NCBI GenBank assembly: GCA_020434085.1
Contig: JAGRBM010000589.1
Span: 1 to 8,799 of the forward strand
Source: Chrysiogenia bacterium
GTDB taxonomy: Bacteria > JAGRBM01
Direction: 5' to 3'
Length of the DNA stretch: 8,799 nucleotides
In this document: one piece after another, positions 1 to 6,378 of the stretch
Numbering within the stretch: position 1 is the first letter of the stretch
Layout: every line of letters starts with the position of its first letter
Notes under the pieces: generated by a model
What the model was told of the DNA's origin: nothing
Seen by the model: the letters and a program-made list of their open reading frames with translations, nothing else
Database searches by the model: none
Made by a program: the position numbers and the translations under genes

Positions 1-211
1 GCATGGTGCGCGCCTCGGTGGCGAGCAGCAGAAGGTAGGCCTTCAGCACCCGCGCCATGGGCATCGCCGGGTCGTGCGCCAGCGCGGCCTCGACCGCCGC
101 CAGCGGATCGCCGCGATAGTGCAGGTAGTCCTGGAGCGCGGTCTCGTAGGCCCCGGCCGCCGCCGTCCCGGCAGCGGTGAGCGCCATGCCCCGCGGATCG
201 TGCTTGGTCAT
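1..211 (-). CDS. TPR protein, TTC38-like (N-terminal fragment, runs off left edge)
   Basis: Reading leftward from an ATG at 211-209, the frame stays open for 70 codons to the window edge. The product begins MTKHDPRGMALTAAGTAAAG and continues with a helical, Ala/Leu-rich stretch (YETALQDYLHYRGDPLAAVE, then ALAHDPAMPMARVLKAYLLL). The spacing of Tyr, Gly and the 'A-x-DP-x-x-x-M' segment is that of a TPR helix pair, and the opening resembles bacterial proteins annotated as tetratricopeptide repeat protein 38. No catalytic role can be assigned; TPR proteins mainly mediate protein-protein contacts. An AGGG about 9 nt upstream of the ATG is a fair ribosome site. The gene is divergent from the oxidoreductase at 331, so the 119-nt gap 212-330 should hold promoters for both, but I see no convincing -35/-10 pair in it. 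Most of the protein lies outside the window, so the family call is moderate. Confidence 0.55.
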   Translation of the reverse strand, partial: MTKHDPRGMALTAAGTAAAGAYETALQDYLHYRGDPLAAVEAALAHDPAMPMARVLKAYLLLLATEARTM

Positions 212-330
212 GGCGGCGACCCTGCCATGGCGGCGCGGCCGGGACCAGACGGCATCACACGGCGTGCGCAATCGCCGGTGGGCGCTGCGCCGTCCGGCAG
301 CTAGGCTGGCGGCCGACCTGGGGGAACGCC

Positions 331-948
331 ATGCATGTGCTCGCCGTCCTGTGCCATCCGCGCCGGGATTCCTTCTCCGGCGCCGTCGTCGACCGCTTCG
401 CGGCGGGCGCGCGCGATGCCGGCCACACGGTCGAGATCGCCGACCTCCACGCCGAGGGCTTCGATCCCGTCTTCAAGGCGGGCGATTTCGTGCAGTTCGA
501 GGGCGGCACCATGCCGCCTGACGTGCTTGCCGAGCAGGCCCGCGTCGACCGTTGCGATGCGCTCTGCTTCGTCTTCCCGATCTGGTGGTACGGCATGCCC
601 GCCATGTTCAAGGGCTGGCTCGACCGCGTGTGGTCGAACGGCTGGGCCTATCACTGGGAACACGATCCTGAAGGCAGCCTGCTGAAGGCGCGGCCCTGCA
701 CCTTCCTGTGCCCGACCGGTGCCAGCCCGGCGATGATGGCGCAGGGCGGCTACGGCGAGGACCTCGACAACCTCTGGCGCCGCGGCGTCCTCGGCTACTG
801 CGGCGTCGATCCGATCCGCATCGAATTCCTGCTCGACGCCGCCTTCGACACCGGCACGCACGAACGGCACCTTGAGACGGCATACCGGGCGGGGATGGAG
901 ATCGGAGACCCCAGACGATCCAATCCTAACCCTCAGGGAAGGAAGTGA
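331..948 (+). CDS. NAD(P)H-dependent oxidoreductase, flavodoxin-like fold (NQO1/KefF/MdaB type)
   Basis: The 205-aa protein fits the flavodoxin-like NAD(P)H:quinone oxidoreductase family, cytosolic flavoproteins that reduce quinones and related electrophiles by two electrons. It opens with a beta strand and flavin-phosphate loop (MHVLAVLCHPRRDSFS, residues 1-16; HPxxxSF is the family signature). It also carries the flavin-ring segment PIWWYGMPAMFKGWLDRVW at 83-101, which is almost diagnostic. A second loop around CPTGAS (127-132) fits the active-site region. The ATG at 331 is preceded by a GGGGGAA purine run about 6 nt upstream, a good ribosome site. The protein has a normal length, but its last 15 or so residues (GDPRRSNPNPQGRK) are polar, look non-conserved, and end at the edge of the low-G+C insert. 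The tail could therefore have been altered by the insertion; this is a guess. The physiological substrate cannot be read from sequence. Confidence 0.85.
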   Translation: MHVLAVLCHPRRDSFSGAVVDRFAAGARDAGHTVEIADLHAEGFDPVFKAGDFVQFEGGTMPPDVLAEQARVDRCDALCFVFPIWWYGMPAMFKGWLDRVWSNGWAYHWEHDPEGSLLKARPCTFLCPTGASPAMMAQGGYGEDLDNLWRRGVLGYCGVDPIRIEFLLDAAFDTGTHERHLETAYRAGMEIGDPRRSNPNPQGRK

Positions 949-954
949 GCCCGT

Positions 955-1124
955 CCGGCCGCATTAGGTGTGTGCCTTTCGGCTCTGCTTCGCTGACACA
1001 CTCCAGTTGAATTCACACTGGCTCAGCCAACCCACAGTATAAGTTACCAACCCCCACCGATCCTATGGATGGTCGGAATTGGGAACCTGGAGCGTCCGGA
1101 CGAACTCGAAATACGGATACCACT
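955..1124 (-). ncRNA. Candidate DRT3-associated small RNA with an ACACAC template-like motif
   Basis: This is the non-coding stretch directly after the stop of the 659-aa RT, read in the same direction. It has no credible ORF but is rich in local structure. In transcript order there is a 10-bp perfect palindrome CGTCCGGACG (1102-1093). Next comes a bulged hairpin with CCG/CGG and ATCC/GGAT (1076-1057), followed by two GGGTTGG copies 20 nt apart (1053-1047 and 1033-1027). Then come overlapping stems TGGCTGAGCCA (1029-1019) and CCAGTGTGAATTCAACTGG (1021-1003), and finally the ACACAC hairpin (1004-967). CTCCAG at 1092-1087 can also pair with CTGGAG at 1006-1001, closing most of the region. As recalled, DRT3 RTs act with an RNA that contains an ACACAC template for poly(GT) synthesis, which matches the 3' hairpin. 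Ends are not defined by any promoter or terminator I can see; the RNA might begin inside the RT gene's 3' end. Confidence 0.45.
967..1004 (-). other. ACACAC/GTGTGT hairpin (putative RT template site)
   Basis: On the minus strand the arms are GGAGTGTGTC (1004-995) and GGCACACACC (976-967), separated by an 18-nt loop (994-977). Nine of ten positions pair, one of them as G-U, with one A-A mismatch. As a plus-strand transcript the same arms would have two mismatches (T-T and C-A), so the fold slightly favours minus-strand transcription, the same direction as the RT genes. Neither side is followed by a T-run, so it is not a typical intrinsic terminator. The dinucleotide content matches the recalled DRT3 template, but the pairing would hide the template unless it opens. 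Confidence 0.5.
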
Positions 1125-3104
1125 CTAGTAAACTGCACTCAATTCCTTCTTTCGGATCATGTGCAGTAAATTAGTATCATCCCATTGCACGAACCAACTT
1201 TGGTGTTCGAATGTCTCAACGGCTGCCTGCGCGCTTGCGACGGCGACCTGCGCAAGGCCAATCTGCTTTCTCAGTTTATTGAAGAGCTTTGCGCGCCTAG
1301 AACGGTCGATGTATGGACAGCCGAGGAGATCAAGCGCCAAAAAGGCTGACTGGGCATCAACTCGTATGTCTTCATGGCCCAATAATATGGCTTCAGCGCG
1401 TTTATATAAAGAATTCCGCAAGTTTGTGAAATTACTGCTGTTTTTTATACAGAAAAGATACGAAATAACCTCAAAATATTCCATTTTATCAACCGGCTCG
1501 CAGAAGTCCGAAATTGACTTTTGTCCCAAGGCCTCATTGATTCCCACCTCCCCAAGCACGAGAAGAACATTGATTGCCTCAAGGGGTACGACTCCGACGG
1601 AACGAATTTTTGCGCCGTGCTTGAAGGCCATAACGAATTGATATGTCCAAAGTACAATTTTTTCCCGAAGAAATGGCGTTCTCTCAGGAATTTTTTCTTT
1701 GATGAAATTGAAAGACTGGATCGCAGATTGCGCAACGCGAAGAGAGGATGAGGTCGTAGGGTCGACATTGTAGAAAAAATAAATCGCTTCGAGCAATAAT
1801 ACTATTGCTCCTACAAAATCCTCAGGCTTTGCATTTTCTCGTTGAATGGCCCGATCAAAACTAGAGATCAGTGCGATTACCCGGGCGGAAAGGGCGCCAA
1901 TGATGTAGCCACTAACCGCGTCATACCCACAACCCTTGTCGAGACAGCTCGTCTTAATGTCATCAAGAAAGAGGCGGAGGAGATTCTGATGTCGCCAGAT
2001 GCGTTCCGGGTAGCTGTAGCCATAGCCGCTGTCACTCGAAATATTACCAACAATGAAACGTTCAAAGAATGATTTAAGAGCCTTGTCGGCAGCGCGTACC
2101 AAACATGATTTCTCTGTCACAAAGGGTCGACGTACTAGAGATGTTTTCTCTCTGTTTAGATGCAGATTGAAATTGGATAGCTCCATTTCTATCGCCATAA
2201 GCACATCTGCGCTGACCTCTTCAGACTGGCTGAAAATCAGAAAATCATCGACATACCGTCGAAATTCATAATCGACTTTCCACTGGAAACCGAGAGCCGC
2301 CAGACGAGATATAACACGCTTATCTACTTCACTCAGAATCAACTCAGCAAAGACCCTGCTAACTTCAGCACCAACACATATCCCGTTTGTCTCATTGAAA
2401 TTTACTGACTGCATCAAACGATCAAATCGATTGCTAAAAGTCTGATGGTTCGTATTATCCTTGGCCGTATCAATATCTGCTGTTGCCCAGTACAATGTGT
2501 GAGTATAAATGCTATTGAAGCATTTTGATATATCTGCAAGGCACATTACTAAATATTTTTTTTCTAGTTCAGTAAATTCAGAAGAATTAAAGAATTTATA
2601 GACTCTTGTTACCCCACGGTAGGAAAAATACGAAGCGGGATTGGAAACCGTCGTCTCGATATCGACCGTGTCTATCCCGGCCTTCTTATACTTATTACGC
2701 TCACTATAGGGTCCCCTCACAAAGAATAGGCTGCCAACCTTGCTGGGAGACCGGATCGAAGCCTTCGATTTTCTGGAATGAAAACAGATGAGGTGGCCGT
2801 CTTCCTGATAAAATTTTGCGATCGCGAGTTGGCCACTTGGATGAATGAGACTCAATTGTCGTGAAGACCGTCCGCCCTTGGTAATGTGGTAGCGGTACGG
2901 CTTTGTATAGGGTTTCGGAGAGTCAAATAGACGATCAATAAATTCGCGGCGTTCTACATTGGGATGCGGATCTGCTTTGACATTACGGTAAAACCCATCA
3001 TTAGAGATAATTATGGGAATATCACCCGGCATTGTGTCGGTAATCAATGCACGGAGATGATCCGATCTATGGATATTGCCCTTAGCGATGACGCGCTTAC
3101 GCAT
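1125..3104 (-). CDS. drt3b: Defense-associated reverse transcriptase, Drt3b-like (UG8 type)
   Basis: The 659-aa protein has an RT domain in its first half. Motif A is LADISKCFNSIY with catalytic D191. Motif B is GICVGAEVSRVFAELIL (241-257). Motif C is RRYVDDFLIF with the YVDD catalytic pair at 286-287. Motif D is NLHLNREKTSL (313-323). An N-terminal block with IPIIISNDGFY (29-39) precedes it. Residues 330-659 form a long, mostly helical extension without a recognisable nuclease, maturase or nitrilase signature. Length, extension and position as second gene after a 410-aa RT fit Drt3b of DRT type 3. In that system Drt3b is reported, as I recall, to make the AC strand without a nucleic-acid template. 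I chose the ATG at 3104 because it overlaps the upstream TAA by 8 nt (ATGCGTAA), typical of translational coupling. An in-frame start at 3197 would add 31 residues lying entirely over the upstream gene. Codon use is far more A/T-rich than in the flanks, consistent with transfer. Confidence 0.8.
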   Translation of the reverse strand: MRKRVIAKGNIHRSDHLRALITDTMPGDIPIIISNDGFYRNVKADPHPNVERREFIDRLFDSPKPYTKPYRYHITKGGRSSRQLSLIHPSGQLAIAKFYQEDGHLICFHSRKSKASIRSPSKVGSLFFVRGPYSERNKYKKAGIDTVDIETTVSNPASYFSYRGVTRVYKFFNSSEFTELEKKYLVMCLADISKCFNSIYTHTLYWATADIDTAKDNTNHQTFSNRFDRLMQSVNFNETNGICVGAEVSRVFAELILSEVDKRVISRLAALGFQWKVDYEFRRYVDDFLIFSQSEEVSADVLMAIEMELSNFNLHLNREKTSLVRRPFVTEKSCLVRAADKALKSFFERFIVGNISSDSGYGYSYPERIWRHQNLLRLFLDDIKTSCLDKGCGYDAVSGYIIGALSARVIALISSFDRAIQRENAKPEDFVGAIVLLLEAIYFFYNVDPTTSSSLRVAQSAIQSFNFIKEKIPERTPFLREKIVLWTYQFVMAFKHGAKIRSVGVVPLEAINVLLVLGEVGINEALGQKSISDFCEPVDKMEYFEVISYLFCIKNSSNFTNLRNSLYKRAEAILLGHEDIRVDAQSAFLALDLLGCPYIDRSRRAKLFNKLRKQIGLAQVAVASAQAAVETFEHQSWFVQWDDTNLLHMIRKKELSAVY

Positions 3105-4329
3105 GCTGCCACACCGATCTGAGTTCAACCAAGCGGGCGGGCCCGAAGGAATAGAAGCGTTTCTTCCTATGACCGTCCCGAAACGTAAGCCGCGCAAGTT
3201 CGCGGCGCCGCGCCATTGTAGTGGCAGGACGCAGCTTGTTGCCGGGATGGGGCGACATCAGCATGTTTCGCAGGAATTTGTCCAAACTGGGGATAGCCTC
3301 GGATGATACTATGTCAATTAGTGGATAGTTAAAGTATATGCCGGAAGTTCGGCGGATACCGGTTGCCCGATCCACAAAATTGAAATTTCCAGTGATAAGC
3401 CGAAGGCGTGCATGCAGATCATCGTAATTGCCATCGACCGAAAACTGGAGCAACGATTTCGCGATTCGCGTCTTGAGCTTGCGCACCTTCCCTGGTGCAA
3501 TATCGAGCGAAACGTTTCGCATTATGCTATTGTCTTTTGATCGTTCGGGATGACTCACATTGAAGCGGTATCCAAGAAAATCGATCGAAGCAGCGTGTCC
3601 CGTCTGGGATTTTGAGAATTTTGTTAGATTGAAAATTTCACTTTTCTCGTTGAATTCTAGGCCGTCAGGAAGCGCCGCTTTTACGTACTGTAAAAATTCA
3701 GCGCGGTCTTCTCTGCCGCTGGTGACGACAAAGATGTCATCGACGAAACGTACGTAGAACCAGACCTGCGGTTTGTCTGCAACGCTTTCATCGAACGGCT
3801 GCAGGAGATATTCGGCGAGGGTGGCGCTGAGACCAATGCCGCGTGGAAGGCCGTTGACACCGCAGCTCTTGGCAACCCTGAAGAAAGTGTCCAGGGCGGT
3901 TGCGGATTGCCCGGAGAATCCTTCGTCATTCTTGAGACGATCCAAAATCATCTCGATGTTTACGCTCTCGAAGAACGCTTTAATATCAAACTTATAAACT
4001 CTATAGGCGGTGCCTTCCCGAAGCATGGTCCGGGCGCATTCAATGATGAACTGGCGATTATCCTGCTTGGCGCCGGTAACTCGACTAATATTCTTCGAAA
4101 TATGACGAAGCACCAAAAGCTGAGCTAAGTCAGTGATCTGATAAATTGTCTTTCCTCGGAGGCGTGATTGTAGAAATGCGACGGTTGCGAATCCATCAGT
4201 GCCTATCGTGACTGCGTTGTCGACAACGACTTTACGGTCCATCGCGTTGAGCAAGGACGGGTTCGCTATGAAATCCCCCGGCAAAAAGTGACGCGCAATG
4301 GACCTTGCGTGCATTGTAAGATCACTCAT
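3097..4329 (-). CDS. drt3a: Defense-associated reverse transcriptase, Drt3a-like (UG3 type)
   Basis: The 410-aa protein is almost entirely RT. Motif A is VYKFDIKAFFESV with D115. Motif B is GLPRGIGLSATLAEYLL (160-176). Motif C is FYVRFVDDIFVV with catalytic DD at 197-198. A motif D-like segment (GLEFNEKSEIF, 223-233) is followed by a motif E-like IDFLGYRF (249-256). The C-terminal about 150 residues are basic and may bind RNA or act as the thumb. No group II maturase, HNH or other accessory domain is present. First position in a two-RT operon and the size fit Drt3a, reported from recall to copy an ACACAC template in its partner RNA into poly(GT). The ATG at 4329 is preceded by an AGAGGG ribosome site about 8 nt upstream. 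A TTG at 4356 could add nine residues (MVDYEEGGT), but these are partly encoded by that ribosome site, so I reject it. The gene overlaps the downstream RT by 8 nt, implying one transcript and coupled translation. Confidence 0.8.
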   Translation of the reverse strand: MSDLTMHARSIARHFLPGDFIANPSLLNAMDRKVVVDNAVTIGTDGFATVAFLQSRLRGKTIYQITDLAQLLVLRHISKNISRVTGAKQDNRQFIIECARTMLREGTAYRVYKFDIKAFFESVNIEMILDRLKNDEGFSGQSATALDTFFRVAKSCGVNGLPRGIGLSATLAEYLLQPFDESVADKPQVWFYVRFVDDIFVVTSGREDRAEFLQYVKAALPDGLEFNEKSEIFNLTKFSKSQTGHAASIDFLGYRFNVSHPERSKDNSIMRNVSLDIAPGKVRKLKTRIAKSLLQFSVDGNYDDLHARLRLITGNFNFVDRATGIRRTSGIYFNYPLIDIVSSEAIPSLDKFLRNMLMSPHPGNKLRPATTMARRRELARLTFRDGHRKKRFYSFGPARLVELRSVWQHA

Positions 4330-4386
4330 CGTGCCACCCTCTTCGTAATCAACCAATCTTGTTATCGTACAAATAGCAAATCAACC
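4330..4386 (-). promoter_or_regulatory. Leader region of the RT operon with a repeated GGTTGATT
   Basis: This is the A/T-rich stretch directly upstream of the first RT. Read on the minus strand, it contains GGTTGATT twice (4386-4379 and 4354-4347, 32 nt apart), then the AGAGGG ribosome site. Possible promoter pieces are a TTGATT and a CAAGAT spaced 17 nt apart, or a TACGAT nearer by, but none is a good match to a consensus. The repeat could be an operator, or chance in a short A/T-rich segment. Confidence 0.3.
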
Positions 4387-4417
4387 GGCCAGTCGATGCG
4401 GCTGATTCAGACGCAGT

Positions 4418-4448
4418 CTTGCGTGTCCAACGACGATCTCGATATGTG
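4418..4448 (+). promoter_or_regulatory. Possible promoter of the IlvD/Edd dehydratase
   Basis: CTTGCG (4418-4423) is followed after about 17 nt by GATATG (4441-4446), which loosely resembles the alphaproteobacterial housekeeping pattern CTTGAC-N17-CTATAT. It lies 38 nt before the dehydratase start and on the high-G+C side of the insert border, so the insertion would have left it intact. The -35 half overlaps a small stem, ACGCA (4411-4415) with TGCGT (4420-4424), loop GTCT. The match is weak and depends on position. Confidence 0.3.
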
Positions 4449-4485
4449 GAGTTGAAGACTCTCCCACGGCACCTGGAGCCCCACC

Positions 4486-6261
4486 ATGACCGCACGCCGC
4501 AAGAAGCCTGAGGACCTCCGCAGCAGGCTGTGGTTCGACGATCCGAGCCATCCCGATTCCGTGGCGATCCACTTGGAGCGCTATCTCAACTACGGTCTGA
4601 CGCGGGAGGAACTGCAGGGCGGGCGGCCGATCATCGCGATCGCGCAGACGGGTTCGGACCTGTCGCCGTGCAACCGGCATCACATCGAACTTGCCAAGCG
4701 GGTGCGCGACGGCATCCGCGATGCCGGCGGCGTACCCTTCGAGGTGCCGGTGCATCCGATCCAGGAGACGGGCAAGCGGCCGACGGCCATGCTCGACCGC
4801 AACCTTGCCTATCTCGGCCTCGTCGAGGCCCTGCACGGCTATCCCTTCGACGGCGTCGTGCTGACCATCGGCTGCGACAAGACGACGCCGGCCTGCCTGA
4901 TGGCCGCCGCCACGGTCGACATCCCGGCCATCGCGCTCTCGGGCGGGCCGATGCTGGATGCCTGGTGGGAGGGCAGGCTCGCCGGTTCCGGCATGGTGAA
5001 GTGGGAGGCGCGGAAGAAGCTCGCCACCGGCGAACTCGACTATGCCGGCTTCATTGATCTCGCCTGCCGCGCCGCGCCCTCGCCGGGCCACTGCAACACC
5101 ATGGGCACGGCGCTCACCATGAACAGCCTGACCGAGGCGCTGGGCATGTCGCTGCCCGGCTGCGCCTCGATTCCCGCACCCTATGCCGGGCGCGCGGCCA
5201 TGGCCTATCTCACCGGCAAGCGCATCGTCGAGATGGTCTGGGAGGACCTCAAGCCCAGCGACATCCTGACGCGCGGCGCCTTCCTCAACGCCATCCGCGT
5301 CAACACGCTGATCGGCGGCTCGACCAACGCGCCGATCCACCTGCAGGCGATCGCGCGCCATGTCGGCGCCGAACTCTCGCTGCAGGACTGGCAGGAGGCG
5401 GGCTACGCCCTGCCGCTGCTGGTCGACTGCCAGCCCTCCGGGCGTTACCTCGGCGAAGCCTACAACCGGGCAGGCGGCGTGCCGGTGGTGGCCAGGGTCC
5501 TGGCCGACCGCGGCCTGCTCGACCCGGCGACCACGGTGACCGGCCGCACGCTGGCCGAAAACGTCGCCGAGGCGGCCGCACCCGACGGCGATGTAATCCG
5601 CCCCTTCGACAACCCGCTGAAGGAGCACGCCGGTTTCCTCGTGCTCTCGGGCAACCTCTTCGACGGCGCCATCATGAAGACCTCGGTGATCTCGGAGGCC
5701 TTCCGCAAGGCATGGCTCGAGGTGCCCGGCCGCGAGAACATCATGGAGGGCACGGCGGTCGTCTTCGACGGCGCCGAGGACTACCGCGCCCGCATCAACG
5801 ATCCCGACCTCCCCTGCGACGAGCGCTCGATCCTGGTGGTGCGCGGGGCCGGGCCCATCGGCCATCCCGGTGCCGCCGAGGTCGTCAACATGCAGCCGCC
5901 CGACCGCCTGATCCGCCAGGGCATCCGCGAACTGCCGACCATGGGCGACGGGCGCCAGTCGGGCACTTCGAACGCACCCTCGATCCTCAATGCCGCGCCG
6001 GAGGCCGCCGCGGGCGGCGGCCTCGCGCGCCTGCGGACCGGCGACAGGCTGGTCATCGACCTCAACGCCCGCACGGCCAACGCCATCGTGCCGCAGGACG
6101 AGTGGGAGGCGCGCGCCGCCACCATCGACGTGCCCGAGAGCCAGACGCCCTGGCAGGCGCTCTACCGGGAGAAGGTGGGGCCGCTCAACACCGGCATGTG
6201 CTTCGACTTCGCCACCGCCTTCCAGAAGGTCCGCACCCACATCCCGCGCAACTCGCACTGA
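4486..6261 (+). CDS. IlvD/Edd-family sugar-acid dehydratase (xylonate dehydratase-like)
   Basis: The 591-aa cytosolic enzyme belongs to the Fe-S dihydroxy-acid/phosphogluconate dehydratase family, which removes water from a 2,3-dihydroxy acid to give a 2-keto-3-deoxy acid. Three cysteines at the expected cluster positions are present: C62 (DLSPCNRHH), C130 (TIGCDKTTPAC, with the metal-site Asp131/Lys132) and C203 (PGHCNTMGTA). The C-terminal signatures GAGPIGHPGAAEVVNM (454-469) and GDGRQSGTSNAPSILN (487-502, with the probable catalytic Ser492) are also intact. The opening (RSRLWFDDP, then LNYGLTREEL and IAQTGSDLSPCNR) and the length closely match what I recall of Caulobacter xylonate dehydratase. 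Pentonate or hexonate is therefore more likely than the branched-chain amino acid substrate. No other sugar-acid gene is in the window, so the substrate stays open (xylonate, arabinonate, gluconate). A GGAG about 9 nt upstream supports the ATG. Confidence 0.9.
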   Translation: MTARRKKPEDLRSRLWFDDPSHPDSVAIHLERYLNYGLTREELQGGRPIIAIAQTGSDLSPCNRHHIELAKRVRDGIRDAGGVPFEVPVHPIQETGKRPTAMLDRNLAYLGLVEALHGYPFDGVVLTIGCDKTTPACLMAAATVDIPAIALSGGPMLDAWWEGRLAGSGMVKWEARKKLATGELDYAGFIDLACRAAPSPGHCNTMGTALTMNSLTEALGMSLPGCASIPAPYAGRAAMAYLTGKRIVEMVWEDLKPSDILTRGAFLNAIRVNTLIGGSTNAPIHLQAIARHVGAELSLQDWQEAGYALPLLVDCQPSGRYLGEAYNRAGGVPVVARVLADRGLLDPATTVTGRTLAENVAEAAAPDGDVIRPFDNPLKEHAGFLVLSGNLFDGAIMKTSVISEAFRKAWLEVPGRENIMEGTAVVFDGAEDYRARINDPDLPCDERSILVVRGAGPIGHPGAAEVVNMQPPDRLIRQGIRELPTMGDGRQSGTSNAPSILNAAPEAAAGGGLARLRTGDRLVIDLNARTANAIVPQDEWEARAATIDVPESQTPWQALYREKVGPLNTGMCFDFATAFQKVRTHIPRNSH

Positions 6262-6271
6262 GGGGGATTCT

Positions 6272-6366
6272 CACGCGGAGACGCGGAGAGCGCGGAGAGC
6301 TTCACATGCTCCCTCTCCCGCGAGGGGAGAGGGGATGCTGCTCCGCGTTCTCCGCGGCTCCGCGTG
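6272..6366. repeat. Composite palindromic repeat between convergent genes
   Basis: Two 26-nt arms, 6272-6297 and 6341-6366, are inverted copies with 24 of 26 matching positions. Each arm is itself built of three short units: CGCGGA in the left arm (with CGCGGAGA at 6274, 6282 and 6291) and TCCGCG in the right arm (6342, 6351, 6359). The 43-nt spacer holds a second, unrelated palindrome (6310-6334). The element fills nearly all of the gap between the dehydratase stop and the stop of the minus-strand gene at 6379. Its build resembles dispersed REP-like elements in environmental proteobacteria; no transposase is encoded. Confidence 0.75.
6310..6334. terminator. Nested GC-rich palindrome, possible bidirectional transcription stop
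   Basis: CCCTCTCCC (6311-6319) pairs perfectly with GGGAGAGGG (6325-6333), leaving a 5-nt loop, and a T-G pair can extend the stem outward. It sits 49 nt after the dehydratase stop and 45 nt after the end of the convergent gene, a natural place for a two-way stop. There is no T-run on either side, so it is not a canonical intrinsic terminator. Very similar CCCTCTCCC-type palindromes occur as dispersed repeats in many G+C-rich genomes. Confidence 0.35.
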
Positions 6367-6378
6367 CGGCGAATCCTC

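Larger units (their letters stand above)
955..4400. mobile_element. Low-G+C inserted cassette carrying two reverse transcriptases (defence-type cargo)
   Basis: Base composition drops sharply just after the oxidoreductase stop and recovers before the dehydratase start. Flanking genes are dominated by G/C at third positions, while this block contains A/T runs (for example 2521-2600) and A/T-ending codons. It holds only the two RT genes and the structured non-coding stretch beyond them. No integrase, transposase, tRNA or long flanking repeat is visible; the only shared motif I noticed near both edges is CCGGCC (955-960 and 4385-4390), too short to mean much in this genome. Both neighbouring genes are intact, so the insert sits in an intergenic site. 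Edges are approximate and were placed by eye. Confidence 0.55.

Noticed and set aside
331-870. Long minus-strand open frames opposite the oxidoreductase gene
   Set aside because: They are frame shadows; the plus-strand product has clear flavoprotein motifs and a good ribosome site.
967-1004. The ACACAC hairpin as an intrinsic terminator for the oxidoreductase or the RT operon
   Set aside because: There is no T-run after the stem on either strand, and the 18-nt loop is long for a terminator.
3105-3197. N-terminal extension of the larger RT by 31 residues from an upstream in-frame start
   Set aside because: It would lie entirely over the smaller RT, and the ATG at 3104 forms a typical 8-nt coupling overlap.
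1125-4329. Group II intron, retron or diversity-generating retroelement
   Set aside because: There is no maturase or HNH domain and no intron domain V-like end; there is no recognisable msr/msd stem next to a single small RT; and no template/variable repeat pair or target gene. Two unequal RTs in one operon fit none of these.
955-4390. CCGGCC near both borders as a target-site duplication or att site
   Set aside because: Six G/C bases recur by chance very often in this genome, and the surrounding sequence does not match between the two places.
4381-6258. A 625-codon open frame on the minus strand opposite the dehydratase
   Set aside because: It is the antisense shadow of a G+C-rich gene. 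Its translation is low-complexity (Gly, Ala, Arg, His, Val) with no recognisable domain, while the plus strand encodes a complete IlvD/Edd enzyme.
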